The notes under the pieces are model-generated. The model did not search any database. It worked only from the letters and a program-made list of their open reading frames with translations, and was not told the origin of the DNA. From assembly GCA_903813345.2 (NCBI GenBank), contig CAIIXF020000150.1:1-25000 (forward strand): a stretch of 25,000 nt of DNA, given 5' to 3'. The translations under genes were made by a program, and so were the position numbers. Positions 16,029 to 24,378 of this stretch are shown here, in pieces (position 1 is the first letter of the stretch; every line of letters begins with the position of its first letter). This DNA is from Owenia fusiformis. Lineage: Eukaryota; Annelida; Polychaeta; Sabellida; Oweniidae.

Positions 16029-19000
16029 CTGTAAAGCAGACACTTAGTTAAACACACACAACCTTTTTGTAATCGTTTGATTTAGATTTAGATTGCGAAC
16101 TTCATTTATAATAGTAGGAGCTATATTTTGTTCATCCATATTGTTCAACTACATATATACTTTGCAATATTGACATTATATTTGGCCAAGCTGTATGAAA
16201 CAGAATGTATGATATTTATTATAAAGAAAATGAATAAGGTTCAGAGACTAGGAGGTAGTCTACATTCGTATATATCATATGATAGATACATTCGAATTTC
16301 GAGTCATTGTTTAATGAATAAATATAATGGGATTAAAATCCATAGAAAGAACATTACAAATAAATCTAACAAATGTATACTACTTACTGTGGAGCTATTC
16401 CCTCGACGTCAAAATCTTTGTCAAATTCAATCACGACATACTCATCTTCAGCGCCGAAAAATTCATAATTACACCTTGTATTTCTTGGATATTTCCTCGG
16501 ATAATTCGGAGACGATATTTTCCCAGTTTTCTTGTCGCTAGTACTCTTGTAAATACCGCATCCTTAAGAAACGTCAATGAAATATTTCATGTTTACTTTT
16601 ATTACTTCTTTTAATTACTTTTTTATTTAGAATTATTGCTGACTATAACACATTATTTGCAAGATTGCGCCACTGTTGCATTCGGCAGTCGACATAATTT
16701 GTTAGCAGACTACAACGACAACGTGATTTGTGTAGATTCTTGCGCATGTTTATCAGTAAAAAAATCTCAGACGTTTGAAAATCGAAGGACGGATAAAACC
16801 GCTCGTGTAACCATGCGCTCTCAAGTGTATAAAACTGATTTACACATATTCCTTAGGGTGCTATAATGCTAACAAGTAGGTTGCATGTTTTTTTTATATA
16901 GCGCTACATAAATATAGCCATGCATGAATAGTGCAGGTCGTCCAATATTACCATCCCAGCTATTTAACCATATGACAGAAGTTTTTTAGTTTTCATATTT
17001 TAAATATGTCATTTGCGCAAATAAATTCCACATGTGCTTATTATTTCATTATTATACACAAAATGAGTCTAGCAAAACCGGAAATGGGAAAAGATACACC
17101 ATACTAAATATACATAAATATTCATTATTCTCCAGGCATAAACTCCATTCGAGGACCAGCCTCTGTATAAAATGAATAAAAACTGAATGTCAAGGAGAAT
17201 GTATGCTTATTGGCTTACCTCCATATGTCTCTGTTGTGGTGGTTGGTGCCATGGTTGTGGTGGTGGTGGTTGTTGTAGTGATCCTAACAGAGCAGTCATC
17301 ACCCTCCCAACCTAACGAGAGTAATAGTGACTTAGGTTTATGGTAGGGGTAGTAGCCGGTACAAGTATAATTACAGTATAGCATGAGTAACTTCTGACTT
17401 TTCATTAGATTTTTTCTCCTATCACAAATTGTGAAATAAGACACGGAGACTAAACTACGTCTTTTGTGTTCTAGTCTATTGAACAACACGAGATCATAAT
17501 TCATTCCTTTATTAGCAATTTATCTGATTGACTACACTGGAATTAACACGGAAATTAACATTGCATTATAGAATGAAGATTTATCATTATAGACATAAGG
17601 AAGGCTTTTGACAAAGTTTGGTCAAAGATGTTAATTGCAAAATTGTGACATTTGGCAGCTGTAAAACCTATGACACTGAAAATAAAGCCATTTATCAAAT
17701 TGATCCAAAAGAATTTTAGTAGATGATAGTTTATCTGTGTTGCTTCCTGTAAAGAAATGAGTGCCTCAATGCTCAGTCATTTGGGCACTTTTATATTTTG
17801 AATTTATATAGGACTCAGACAAATACTTTATTCTAGTAAGATGAACACTTTCGCATCCTTCACAAGTGACATTCCAAAAATCCAGATGCAAGTGGAGTAT
17901 CACCTCGGTAGTTACCGAATACTAGTATGGAATGAAATATTTGTTCATTGTAATAATGATCATTTTCCTTTGAAGACTATCGTTCGACGAGAATTCGAAC
18001 AAAGGTCAATAAATATCATTTTTCAAATACACCATGTACTTGGGGTTCTACCCTACAGATTGATACATTGGACGATTCGTTTAAGTAGTTATACTTTTGA
18101 GCCCTTACCTTCAAAACAGACCTTGTCACCATTGGAAGAGTCGCAGTTGTAGTTCCCCAGACTCGAATCACAGAAGACAAGGCAGTTAGGGCCATAGAAA
18201 TTGGCATCACAAGTCACTGATATACCCAATTCTATACTGAAGTAAACAAATATATGTAGTTAATATAGCTAAAGGAACAAACAAAATTACTAAAAACTCA
18301 GCTTAGAGATAGAGAAAAGGAACATTTGAATCAGAATCGATCATATAGAAACATCCCCTAGATCACAAGAAGGATTGACTCCCAGATTGAAACTCGATAT
18401 TTTCAAACAATGAAAACGTCGAAATGTTGTTATTTTCTGAAATTATTACCGACTATAAATTCAAAATAAACAGTTCAAAAGATTCGAACTAATATCTCGA
18501 ACATTTCTTGTGAGTTTTGGAATTTTTCGATTCGAATTCGGAATTTTACGATTCGAATGTTGAAGTGAACAAAATGGCGGCGAATTTTGTATCATGACAT
18601 GCCCGTATATGGTACAGAATATTGATGTTGCAATCTGGGAGTATGGCCTCTGAATTGGACATGTAAGCTATGAAAAACGCATATAAATCTAAACAATTTT
18701 CTATTGAGATAACCAGTGAATGTAAAACAAAAGAAAGAAACAAACAAAGAAAGAAAGAAACAAACAAACAACCAAACAAACAATCAAACAAACAAACAAA
18801 CAAACAAACAAATACGTTGCTTCCTAAGCTGGCTATACAAATGGTCTTTTCGTATGTTGTAAAACATAGAGCTTTTCTTTTTTTAATACAAATGGTTCTG
18901 TCAATCCTTTTGAATGTTGTTTATCCCAAAACTCTTTCTTTCGATGAAAAAGTTCGGCCAACTTTTCTTTATCTGCCGTGTTGTAATGGTTGAGGTGTAT

Positions 19001-22000
19001 ACTTGGTAGTTCACCGTGTGGTCTTTGGCGGACAACGTCCCACAATATTTCCATGTAGCCAAACTTTGGAGGTTCGTCAACAAGAACGAAGAAATATTTA
19101 TCGGGTCTTAAAATCATTTCATGTATAATTGTTTCAGTGGAAATGAGTATGTAAAATGGGTATTTTTCTTTAAATTGTGTATGCTTCACTCCAGCTTTTA
19201 CTGCTAGTATTCCAGTGACAAACACATCGTCTATCCAGAAGGAGGGTTCATACAGCGACGCGTTATACAATGCTTTTACAGTTGACATCGAGTATACAAA
19301 GGCTAAACCATTACAAAATGGTGGATAGACGTCTTTTGGATATTCATCTTTTGTTACGTAATTTTTACTTATTCTCGACCTTGCAGGCCTACTGTGGTTT
19401 CTCACAAGACAAAGTAAGAGATCGTTTTTCAATTTAGATTTCTCTATGGTTGACAGGTATTTAACCAGAGGTATTATATTCACGAATACATCATCGTCAA
19501 CTTTCAAAATATATCTAGCATCTTTACAGAAGTTTTGGACCCATTTTAGAGCCATTATTGCTTTCAGAGTTAAATTCCTATAGGAATCAACAAAGTTCTC
19601 TTGTATTATATCACGATGTGCTTCACTTTCTGACTGTAGTGCAATATTGACTTTGTCAATATTGGGGTTTCCAAGAACGAAAACGAGTTTGATATTAACA
19701 CCATCAACTTCGTTCACACTTCCCCATGTTTTACGAATCAGATCTCGTTTTAGAGAGTTTTTTGGGCTCGTATGAACAACAATTACCAATTCTGTTTTGT
19801 TTTCACAAATACTTTCCTCGTTTATCATGTATGCATAATTATGAGGATTGATGACGGGCTTGCGAATGAGTCTCGCATTGTTATGATGGATGACGATCGG
19901 ACCTTTCTGTATTACAGGCTTGTGAGTGAGTCGCGTAGTGTTACGAGGACTAATGACCGGCCCTTTATGTACTTCAGACTTGCGAGTGAGTCTTGTATTG
20001 CTTCGAGGAATGATGATTGGTCCTTTTTGTATTTCAGGCTTGCGATTGCGTGTTGTATTTCTAAGAGGGATAATGATAGGCCCTTTTTGTATTTTAGGAT
20101 TGCAAGTGAGTCTCGTTGTGCTATGAGAGATAATGATCGGTCCTTTTTGTATTTTAGGATTGCGAGTGAGTCTCGTCGTGCTATGCGTGATAATGATCGG
20201 TACTTTTTGTATTTTAGGATTGCGAGTGAGTCTCGTAATACTATGAGGGATAATGATCGGTCCTTTTTGTATTTCTGGCTTGCGAGTAGGTTTCGCAGTG
20301 CTATGAGGAATAATGATCGGTCTTTTCCGTATTTCAGGCATACGAGTGAGTCTCGTAGTGCTTCGAAGGCTTTTGATTGGTCCTTTTTGTATTTTAGGCT
20401 TGCGAGTGAGTCTCGTAGTGCTATGAGGGATAATGATAGGTCCTTTTTGTATTTTAGGATTGCGAGTGAGACCCATAGTGCTATGAGGGAAAATGATCGG
20501 TTCTTTTTGTAATTTAGGGTTGTGGGTGAGTCTTGTAGTACTATGGGGGATAATGATCGGTCCTTTTTGTATTTTCGGCTTGTGAGTAAGTCTCGTAGTG
20601 CTATGAGGAATAATGATCGGTCTTTTCCGTATTTCAGGCATGTGAGTGAGTCTCGTAGTGCTTCGAAGGCTTTTGATTGGTCCTTTTTGTATTTTAGGCT
20701 TGCGAGTGAGTTTAGTATTACTATGAGGGATGATGATAGGTCTTTTCTGTATTTCAGGCTTGCGAATGAGTCTCTTATTGCTACGATGGACAATAATAGG
20801 TCCTTTGTCTACTTTAGACTCGTCAAAGTGATGATTATTTTTTCTCCACGATAAAATTGTATTTCGAGTTGGCTTAATAGAGCCTTTTGGCAAACCAGTT
20901 GCACCATAATCCCGCCTTTTATTTCCAACCTTTTTAAGATCTATTCTTGTATCCTTAGTAATCCATATGCTCGATATGCTAGGAGATTGAACTATCAAAT
21001 CGTCAGGGTCATTTTCCGTGTCGTATTTTATAACTGCATGTTGTTTGGTATTCAACTTTTGATCACTTTGAAACCACCAAAATCCACACAAGATAAGTAT
21101 ATATACGCCGATGATGAGGACGAAATAGTACGAAATACGAGTTTTGAAGGATCGACGCATACTCGCCTAAAATCCAGTAAATTGCTAGTCTGGAGCAATA
21201 CTTTCTAATATATAGACTGAAATCTCTGAATAATGCAAAATAATCTAATCCGAACATCGAGATCATAGACCGAGGTTTTTTATACAGGCTATAGCCCAAA
21301 TGTTTTCTTCTAGGCAGAATAGTATTTTATTGTCTTACTAAAATTAAAATTGATGAATACAAATGAACTATGTTATCGAAGAGAGATAAAAATACATGTT
21401 AGTCTAAATGTCAGCTATACAACGATATAGGTCGATATCAATTTGATGTTTTGTTATCTTAAACTCATTCTTCTAGGTGGCTAATAACTAATCAAAGGTA
21501 CTCTACGAAATATCATAAGTATTAATGGAACAGCATTAACATTCTAGTTACATCCCCCTCAAAAGTTTGGCAAAAAACTGGAGGTTTTTCTTTGGACAAC
21601 CTAAATCTACTTCAACAAAGTTCACACAAACAAAATGTAAGGTGTATAGGGGAGAGGGGAGTGTAATTTGACTGAAATGTAGTAACATGTAATTGCCCAA
21701 AAATCAAAATAATTGTAAATTAAACATTTTTGAAATTAAGTCTCTTCAAGTATACATACGTTGTCCTGCCGTTAACTAACATATTACGGTTAGTGGCTGG
21801 TGCCGGTTCATTAAATGCATAAGCGATCGTATCCACATGGTCGTTCCGGTTAAATAAGAAGTTGGAGTCGTCATCCCAGACGTCAATCTTCACCAGAAAA
21901 CCTCCCTAAATTATTAAAAGAAAATATCAGAGCAAAGCTTAATGCAAAACTCGGAACGTGCCTCGTTCGCCGAATGCTGTCTGCGTTGGCCATTTTATAG

Positions 22001-24007
22001 CGCAGACTCTGATATATTTATTTATAAATTCGTTATAGGTTAATTCATTATTTCACATGAAATTATAGATGTAAGGAAGATGTTCACTTGGACTAAAACT
22101 CAAATCGACGCGTTGTGTTGAGAAACTAGATAATGGAAATTCGTTGATAGACTATGACAAACGAAAGTGGTGTTAAACTATGATAAATGTGGCGTTTCTC
22201 CTCTTGTTGCAAATCACCACCTTCTATTGGTACCGAATATCATTATTTCTCTGTCTCATTTTACTTGAGGCTGTCAAAGGATTCAATGCATATGAAGTAA
22301 AGCGGTGTCCTCCTTTCTGTAGGCTATAGGCCTGACCGGGCCCGGTCGAGTATAGACTAATTAGGAAGAGTTGTAATTAGCTATTTGGCGAGAACCCAAA
22401 TGAAATCTTTTTTTCATAAAACCATTATAATTTCAACAAAAAGGATTTATACGATAACACTTAATAGGACAAACCGAAAATAAGAAATCGGACTTACGGC
22501 ATAGTTGTTGAAGGGAATTTCTATTGGATTGGAGAGGCCGCTTATGTCGTCACCAAACTGGATCGTATCTTCATTGGATATTACACCTGTTTCGAACTTG
22601 CCGAATGCACACGAGTCCAAATCTGCTGTGCTGAATTGTAAAAAATCACTTGTACATTTTAAATGTTCTATATTATATTATGTTTCACTGAAGAGGTTCA
22701 TTGGGTAGGTTCTAATTCACAAACTAATTAATTGTCCCTACACTACCCGAAAAAACTTAGCTTGTATTCGCAAATGCAACTAACTGCTGTTTATCCCGTA
22801 CCAGGACTATAGTCCTGTATGGAGCGCACTCTTTTGCCTGTACGATTACAACTTGGGAGAATTATCTACGCCCCTTACACTTAAGATACCTACCTCAATG
22901 CATTATAGAACTCAAAATGTAACTTCTAATATATTGGAACCGCCGATTGTCTGGGTATATCGGCAGAACGGGAACATTTTTCTTTTTCATCGAGAGAGAT
23001 TCCATCACTTTTCAACATGGCGGTTGAATTTAAAAGGGGAATCCCCCGTATGACTGTCCCGGATGTAGACCGGAAGTACCAATATGGAGGAATTTGACGG
23101 TTGAAATAAGTTAAATGTTACACGCAAATATTGCGATCAAAAACGAAAATGTCTTCGTTCTGCCGATAAACCCAGACAATTGTGGATTCAACTACTCGAA
23201 AAGAATGCTAAAATACCAAGGAATCTATTGAAGTAGGTATCTGAAGTGTAAGAAGCGTAAAAAATTCTCCCATGTTGTAATCGCACAAGCAAAAGAGTGA
23301 GATGTTCACAGGACCATAGTCCGGGAACAGGATAAACTGCTGTCGGCTACCGGATTAACCTAATATTTCATGACCAACTCATTTAAATATATAAAATAGT
23401 GACAGGTACTATTCATATTTAAATGTGTTGCCCATAAAATAGCAGGTTAATCCGGTACCCGACAGGCGTTAGTTGCATTTGCGAATACAAGCTTACATTA
23501 TTGACGTTTCAGCAGCCTACGGAAGTCGATAAATAGTTCTGAAGATGAGATCCGTAGGCTGCCGAAAGTTTTTTTCGGGTAGTGTAGGGGCAATTAATCA
23601 GGTCGTGAATTACATTAAGCCTATGCCTATATATTATGTAGAATGCCGATTAGCAATGGTCATTACTTTTCCATGTATGCAGCCCCTATTCTTGTCAGTT
23701 CTTGTCCCAAGTTTTTATGACCTCCTTCCCATATATTTCAGACCCTCAAAGTGATCTTTAGGCGGAGGGGTCCAGAGACTTAATGTAGGTACTGTAACAT
23801 GTCAGAGAACCCCAAGCTGATTTATAAAACAAAAGTAGTCAAATAAACTTACCCATTGAGGTAGTCCACACATATCTTAAACTGATGATCACATTTGCTG
23901 GAGCAAATGATACCGCGTCCATCGCAACAATGTCCGTTATCGCCCTTCCCACCGGGATTCACAAATGAGACCAGTCGAAGACTAATTTTACCTAAGGATT
24001 CCGCAAG
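15818..24007 (-). CDS. Secreted Notch-ligand-like protein, MNNL-DSL-CUB (spliced; 5' exon outside window)
   Basis: The exons, in transcript order, are 24007-23853, 22630-22498, 21905-21760, 18236-18109, 17311-17219, 16562-16388 and 16028-15818 (TAA). All junctions agree in phase (0, 2, 0, 2, 1, 1, 2). The first three exons give an MNNL domain, the N-terminal C2-like domain of Delta/Serrate/Jagged ligands, with the CC...C...C...C pattern and KIDVWDDDSN. The next gives a DSL domain with all six cysteines (VTCDANFYGPNC, VFC, YNC, KVC, EGWEGDDC). A linker with nine Thr follows, then one CUB domain. There are no EGF repeats and no transmembrane helix, unlike canonical Notch ligands. The product in the window is about 345 residues and is probably secreted and diffusible. 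Notch binding is inferred from domain family only. The exon before 24007 (signal peptide) was not found in the window. Confidence 0.85.
16388..16562 (-). CDS. CUB-A exon 1
   Basis: The exon has 175 bases, enters in phase 1 and leaves in phase 2 (donor gtaagt). It encodes CGIYKSTSDKKTGKISSPNY, PRKYPRNTRCNYEF and VVIEFDKDFDVEGIAP. This is the first half of a CUB domain, with the SPNYP motif and the first two cysteines. Confidence 0.88.
16563..17218. other. Intron between Thr linker and CUB-A
   Basis: No exon or repeat recognised. A 76-codon + strand frame near 16636 has no supporting signal. Confidence 0.5.
17219..17311 (-). CDS. End of DSL plus Thr-rich linker exon
   Basis: The exon has 93 bases, in and out in phase 1, with donor gtaagc. 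It encodes WEGDDCSVRI (end of DSL), nine Thr in a row written with mixed ACT/ACA/ACC codons, then MAPTTTTETYG. The Thr run is probably O-glycosylated and acts as a stiff hinge. The phase-1 exit fits all three downstream cassettes. Confidence 0.85.
17574..17815 (+). mobile_element. Decayed non-LTR retrotransposon reverse transcriptase fragment
   Basis: In one frame the sequence reads IIDIRKAFDKVWSKMLIAKL and then a stop; it resembles the RT block with the first catalytic Asp (D..KAFD.V). About 130 bases on, in another frame, it reads LLPVKK, stop, VPQCSVIWALLYF, resembling the PVK.GVPQGSVLGPLLF block of LINE-type RTs. Order and spacing fit an internally shortened, frameshifted relic. It lies in the intron between the DSL and linker exons, antisense to the host gene. 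Confidence 0.6.
18109..18236 (-). CDS. DSL domain exon
   Basis: The exon has 128 bases. The acceptor acttcag at 18237-18239 was chosen over a tatag four bases further in because only it keeps phase 2 and the open frame. It encodes IELGISVTCDANFYGPNC, LVFCDSSLGNYNC and KVCFE, continuing into GWEGDDC in the next exon. The six cysteines and the FYGPNC and GW.G..C motifs define DSL. The loop between cysteines 3 and 4 (DSSLGNYN) is about three residues shorter than usual and lacks the RPRDD-type sequence. Confidence 0.88.
18240..18722. other. Intron DNA downstream of the GT31 gene
   Basis: I saw no AATAAA on the minus strand between the GT31 stop (18833) and the DSL exon. The poly(A) site is either non-canonical or the gene is transcribed within its host. 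No other feature seen. Confidence 0.4.
18728..18813. repeat. Tetranucleotide microsatellite (aaag/aaac)n
   Basis: aaagaaagaaac units pass into a pure (caaa)n run just downstream of the GT31 stop codon on the minus strand, where it reads (gttt)n(cttt)n. It explains the Lys/Asn/Gln-rich and Cys/Leu/Phe-rich open frames here. Confidence 0.95.
18833..21160 (-). CDS. Intronless GT31 glycosyltransferase (beta-1,3-galactosyltransferase type) with minisatellite stem
   Basis: One 775-codon frame. ATG at 21160 has A at -3 and an in-frame TAG nine bases upstream, so the start is firm. Residues 1-8 are basic, and residues 9-29 form a signal-anchor helix, giving type II Golgi topology. Residues 116-435 are sixteen 20-residue repeats (consensus KIQKGPIIIPHSTTRLTRNP). 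The catalytic domain runs from about 452 to 735. GT31 motifs are RDLIRKTWG (472-480), FVLG, EAHRDIIQENFVDSYRNLTL, YILKVDDDVFVN with the DDD metal site at 555-557, YPPFCNGLAFVYS (612-624) and WIDDVFVTGI (642-651, Asp where family members usually have Glu). Family members transfer Gal or GlcNAc in beta-1,3 linkage from UDP-sugar; the exact sugar cannot be read here. N-glycosylation sequons occur at 454, 529, 588 and 633. The gene lies inside a DSL-gene intron on the same strand. The usual stem is far shorter. Confidence 0.92.
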   Translation of the reverse strand: MRRSFKTRISYYFVLIIGVYILILCGFWWFQSDQKLNTKQHAVIKYDTENDPDDLIVQSPSISSIWITKDTRIDLKKVGNKRRDYGATGLPKGSIKPTRNTILSWRKNNHHFDESKVDKGPIIVHRSNKRLIRKPEIQKRPIIIPHSNTKLTRKPKIQKGPIKSLRSTTRLTHMPEIRKRPIIIPHSTTRLTHKPKIQKGPIIIPHSTTRLTHNPKLQKEPIIFPHSTMGLTRNPKIQKGPIIIPHSTTRLTRKPKIQKGPIKSLRSTTRLTRMPEIRKRPIIIPHSTAKPTRKPEIQKGPIIIPHSITRLTRNPKIQKVPIIITHSTTRLTRNPKIQKGPIIISHSTTRLTCNPKIQKGPIIIPLRNTTRNRKPEIQKGPIIIPRSNTRLTRKSEVHKGPVISPRNTTRLTHKPVIQKGPIVIHHNNARLIRKPVINPHNYAYMINEESICENKTELVIVVHTSPKNSLKRDLIRKTWGSVNEVDGVNIKLVFVLGNPNIDKVNIALQSESEAHRDIIQENFVDSYRNLTLKAIMALKWVQNFCKDARYILKVDDDVFVNIIPLVKYLSTIEKSKLKNDLLLCLVRNHSRPARSRISKNYVTKDEYPKDVYPPFCNGLAFVYSMSTVKALYNASLYEPSFWIDDVFVTGILAVKAGVKHTQFKEKYPFYILISTETIIHEMILRPDKYFFVLVDEPPKFGYMEILWDVVRQRPHGELPSIHLNHYNTADKEKLAELFHRKKEFWDKQHSKGLTEPFVLKKEKLYVLQHTKRPFV
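19856..20815 (-). repeat. Coding 60-bp minisatellite in the GT31 stem (16 units)
   Basis: Sixteen head-to-tail 60-base units encode 20 residues each, with no indels. Units 3-4 and 8-9 carry the same variants (KGPIKSLRSTTRLT then EIRKRPIIIP), showing a five-unit (300-base) higher-order duplication. Because 60 is divisible by three, several other frames stay open on both strands; these are by-products. Confidence 0.95.
21276..21284 (-). promoter_or_regulatory. Possible TATA element upstream of the GT31 gene
   Basis: TATAAAAAA on the minus strand, about 120 bases before the GT31 ATG. The spacing suits a core promoter with a roughly 90-base leader, but such A/T strings are common in this DNA. 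Confidence 0.3.
21285..21759. other. Intron DNA upstream of the GT31 gene
   Basis: Lies between the last MNNL exon and the nested gene; the GT31 promoter should be here or nearer. Nothing else is recognisable. Confidence 0.4.
21760..21905 (-). CDS. MNNL exon 3
   Basis: The exon has 146 bases, enters in phase 0 and leaves in phase 2 at gtatgt. It encodes GGFLVKIDVWDDDSN and AYAFNEPAPATNRN. In Notch ligands the matching segment reads like LxVExWD. The sequence ends in NGRT, leading into the DSL domain. Confidence 0.85.
21906..22497. other. Intron between MNNL exons 2 and 3
   Basis: Contains a perfect 14-base GC palindrome (GACCGGGCCCGGTC, 22334-22347) inside weaker ctata/tatag arms. No exon candidate seen. 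Confidence 0.5.
22498..22630 (-). CDS. MNNL exon 2
   Basis: The exon has 133 bases, acceptor acaattcag and donor gtaagt, and joins the previous exon in phase 2. It encodes a stretch with one cysteine in LDSCAFGKF, then TIQFGDDISGL and IEIPFNNYA. This is the middle of the MNNL domain, where ligands have CPFG and then an IPF segment. Confidence 0.83.
22713..23612. mobile_element. Foldback element, about 0.9 kb, with long inverted arms
   Basis: The left arm AATTCACAAACTAATTAATTG runs on through tccctacactacccgaaaaa and gcttgtattcgcaaatgcaa. The right arm ends in the inverse complement (ttgcatttgcgaatacaagc, then tttttcgggtagtgtagggg, then caattaat...gtgaatt). Inner parts also pair: gattgtctgggtatatcggc (22945 onward) with gccgataaacccagacaatt (near 23162). 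The right arm holds extra hairpins at 23343-23464 and 23509-23566. No coding region or target duplication was found. It sits in the intron between MNNL exons 1 and 2. Confidence 0.82.
23853..24007 (-). CDS. MNNL exon 1
   Basis: The acceptor tgttttcag and donor gtaagt bracket 155 bases; the frame starts in phase 0 and ends in phase 2. It encodes KISLRLVSFVNPGGKGDNGH, CCDGRGIICSSKCD and QFKICVDYLN. The paired cysteines followed by C...C...FKxCV match the first half of the MNNL domain of Notch ligands. Confidence 0.85.
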
Positions 24008-24165
24008 CTGAAAACACAATTAAATCTTAGTCAAGTCTATGTCAATGCATTAGGAATGAGCATTTTTGCAAAAAATGTTAAATCCACAAAACAGCAATAT
24101 GTTACAAATGTAATGCCTCTGTACCAAATGAATTTGTGATTCAATAATTTTTCCTTTACCTTTAG

Positions 24166-24378
24166 ATGAGACAATTAGGTGAGGCAAATAGGTGCGAAAA
24201 ATATGCGAGGCTAAAAGGTTAGGCAAATTGAGGCTAAAAGGTTAGGCAAATTGAGGCTAAACGAGCCATTTTATTAACTTTGGACTTTATTCCCACACTT
24301 TTAGTTAAGAAATCGTCTGAATAATGTAATATGTACTTCTGTGTACTTTTCGTGAGGCATTTGCCTCGCCTGCCTCAT
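24166..24378. mobile_element. Imperfect inverted-repeat element with an internal 23-bp tandem repeat
   Basis: ATGAGACAATTAGGTGAGGC at the left resembles the complement of the right end (ATGAGGCAGGCGAGGCAAAT). Inside, the 23-base unit gaggctaaaaggttaggcaa att repeats about 2.4 times (24207-24256). The alignment is loose, so the limits are approximate. Confidence 0.5.

Noticed and set aside
18546-18803. Minus-strand frame rich in Cys, Leu and Phe, resembling a membrane peptide
   Set aside because: It is produced by the (gttt)n(cttt)n microsatellite.
19772-20512. + strand open frame of 246 codons with DNDRSFLYFRLASESRS-type repeats
   Set aside because: It is antisense to the 60-base GT31 repeat. 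The unit length is a multiple of three, so several frames stay open; no domain or start context supports it.
19912-20793. Second minus-strand frame of 293 codons over the same repeat
   Set aside because: It is a shifted reading of the GT31 stem; the GT31 frame alone continues into a recognisable catalytic domain.
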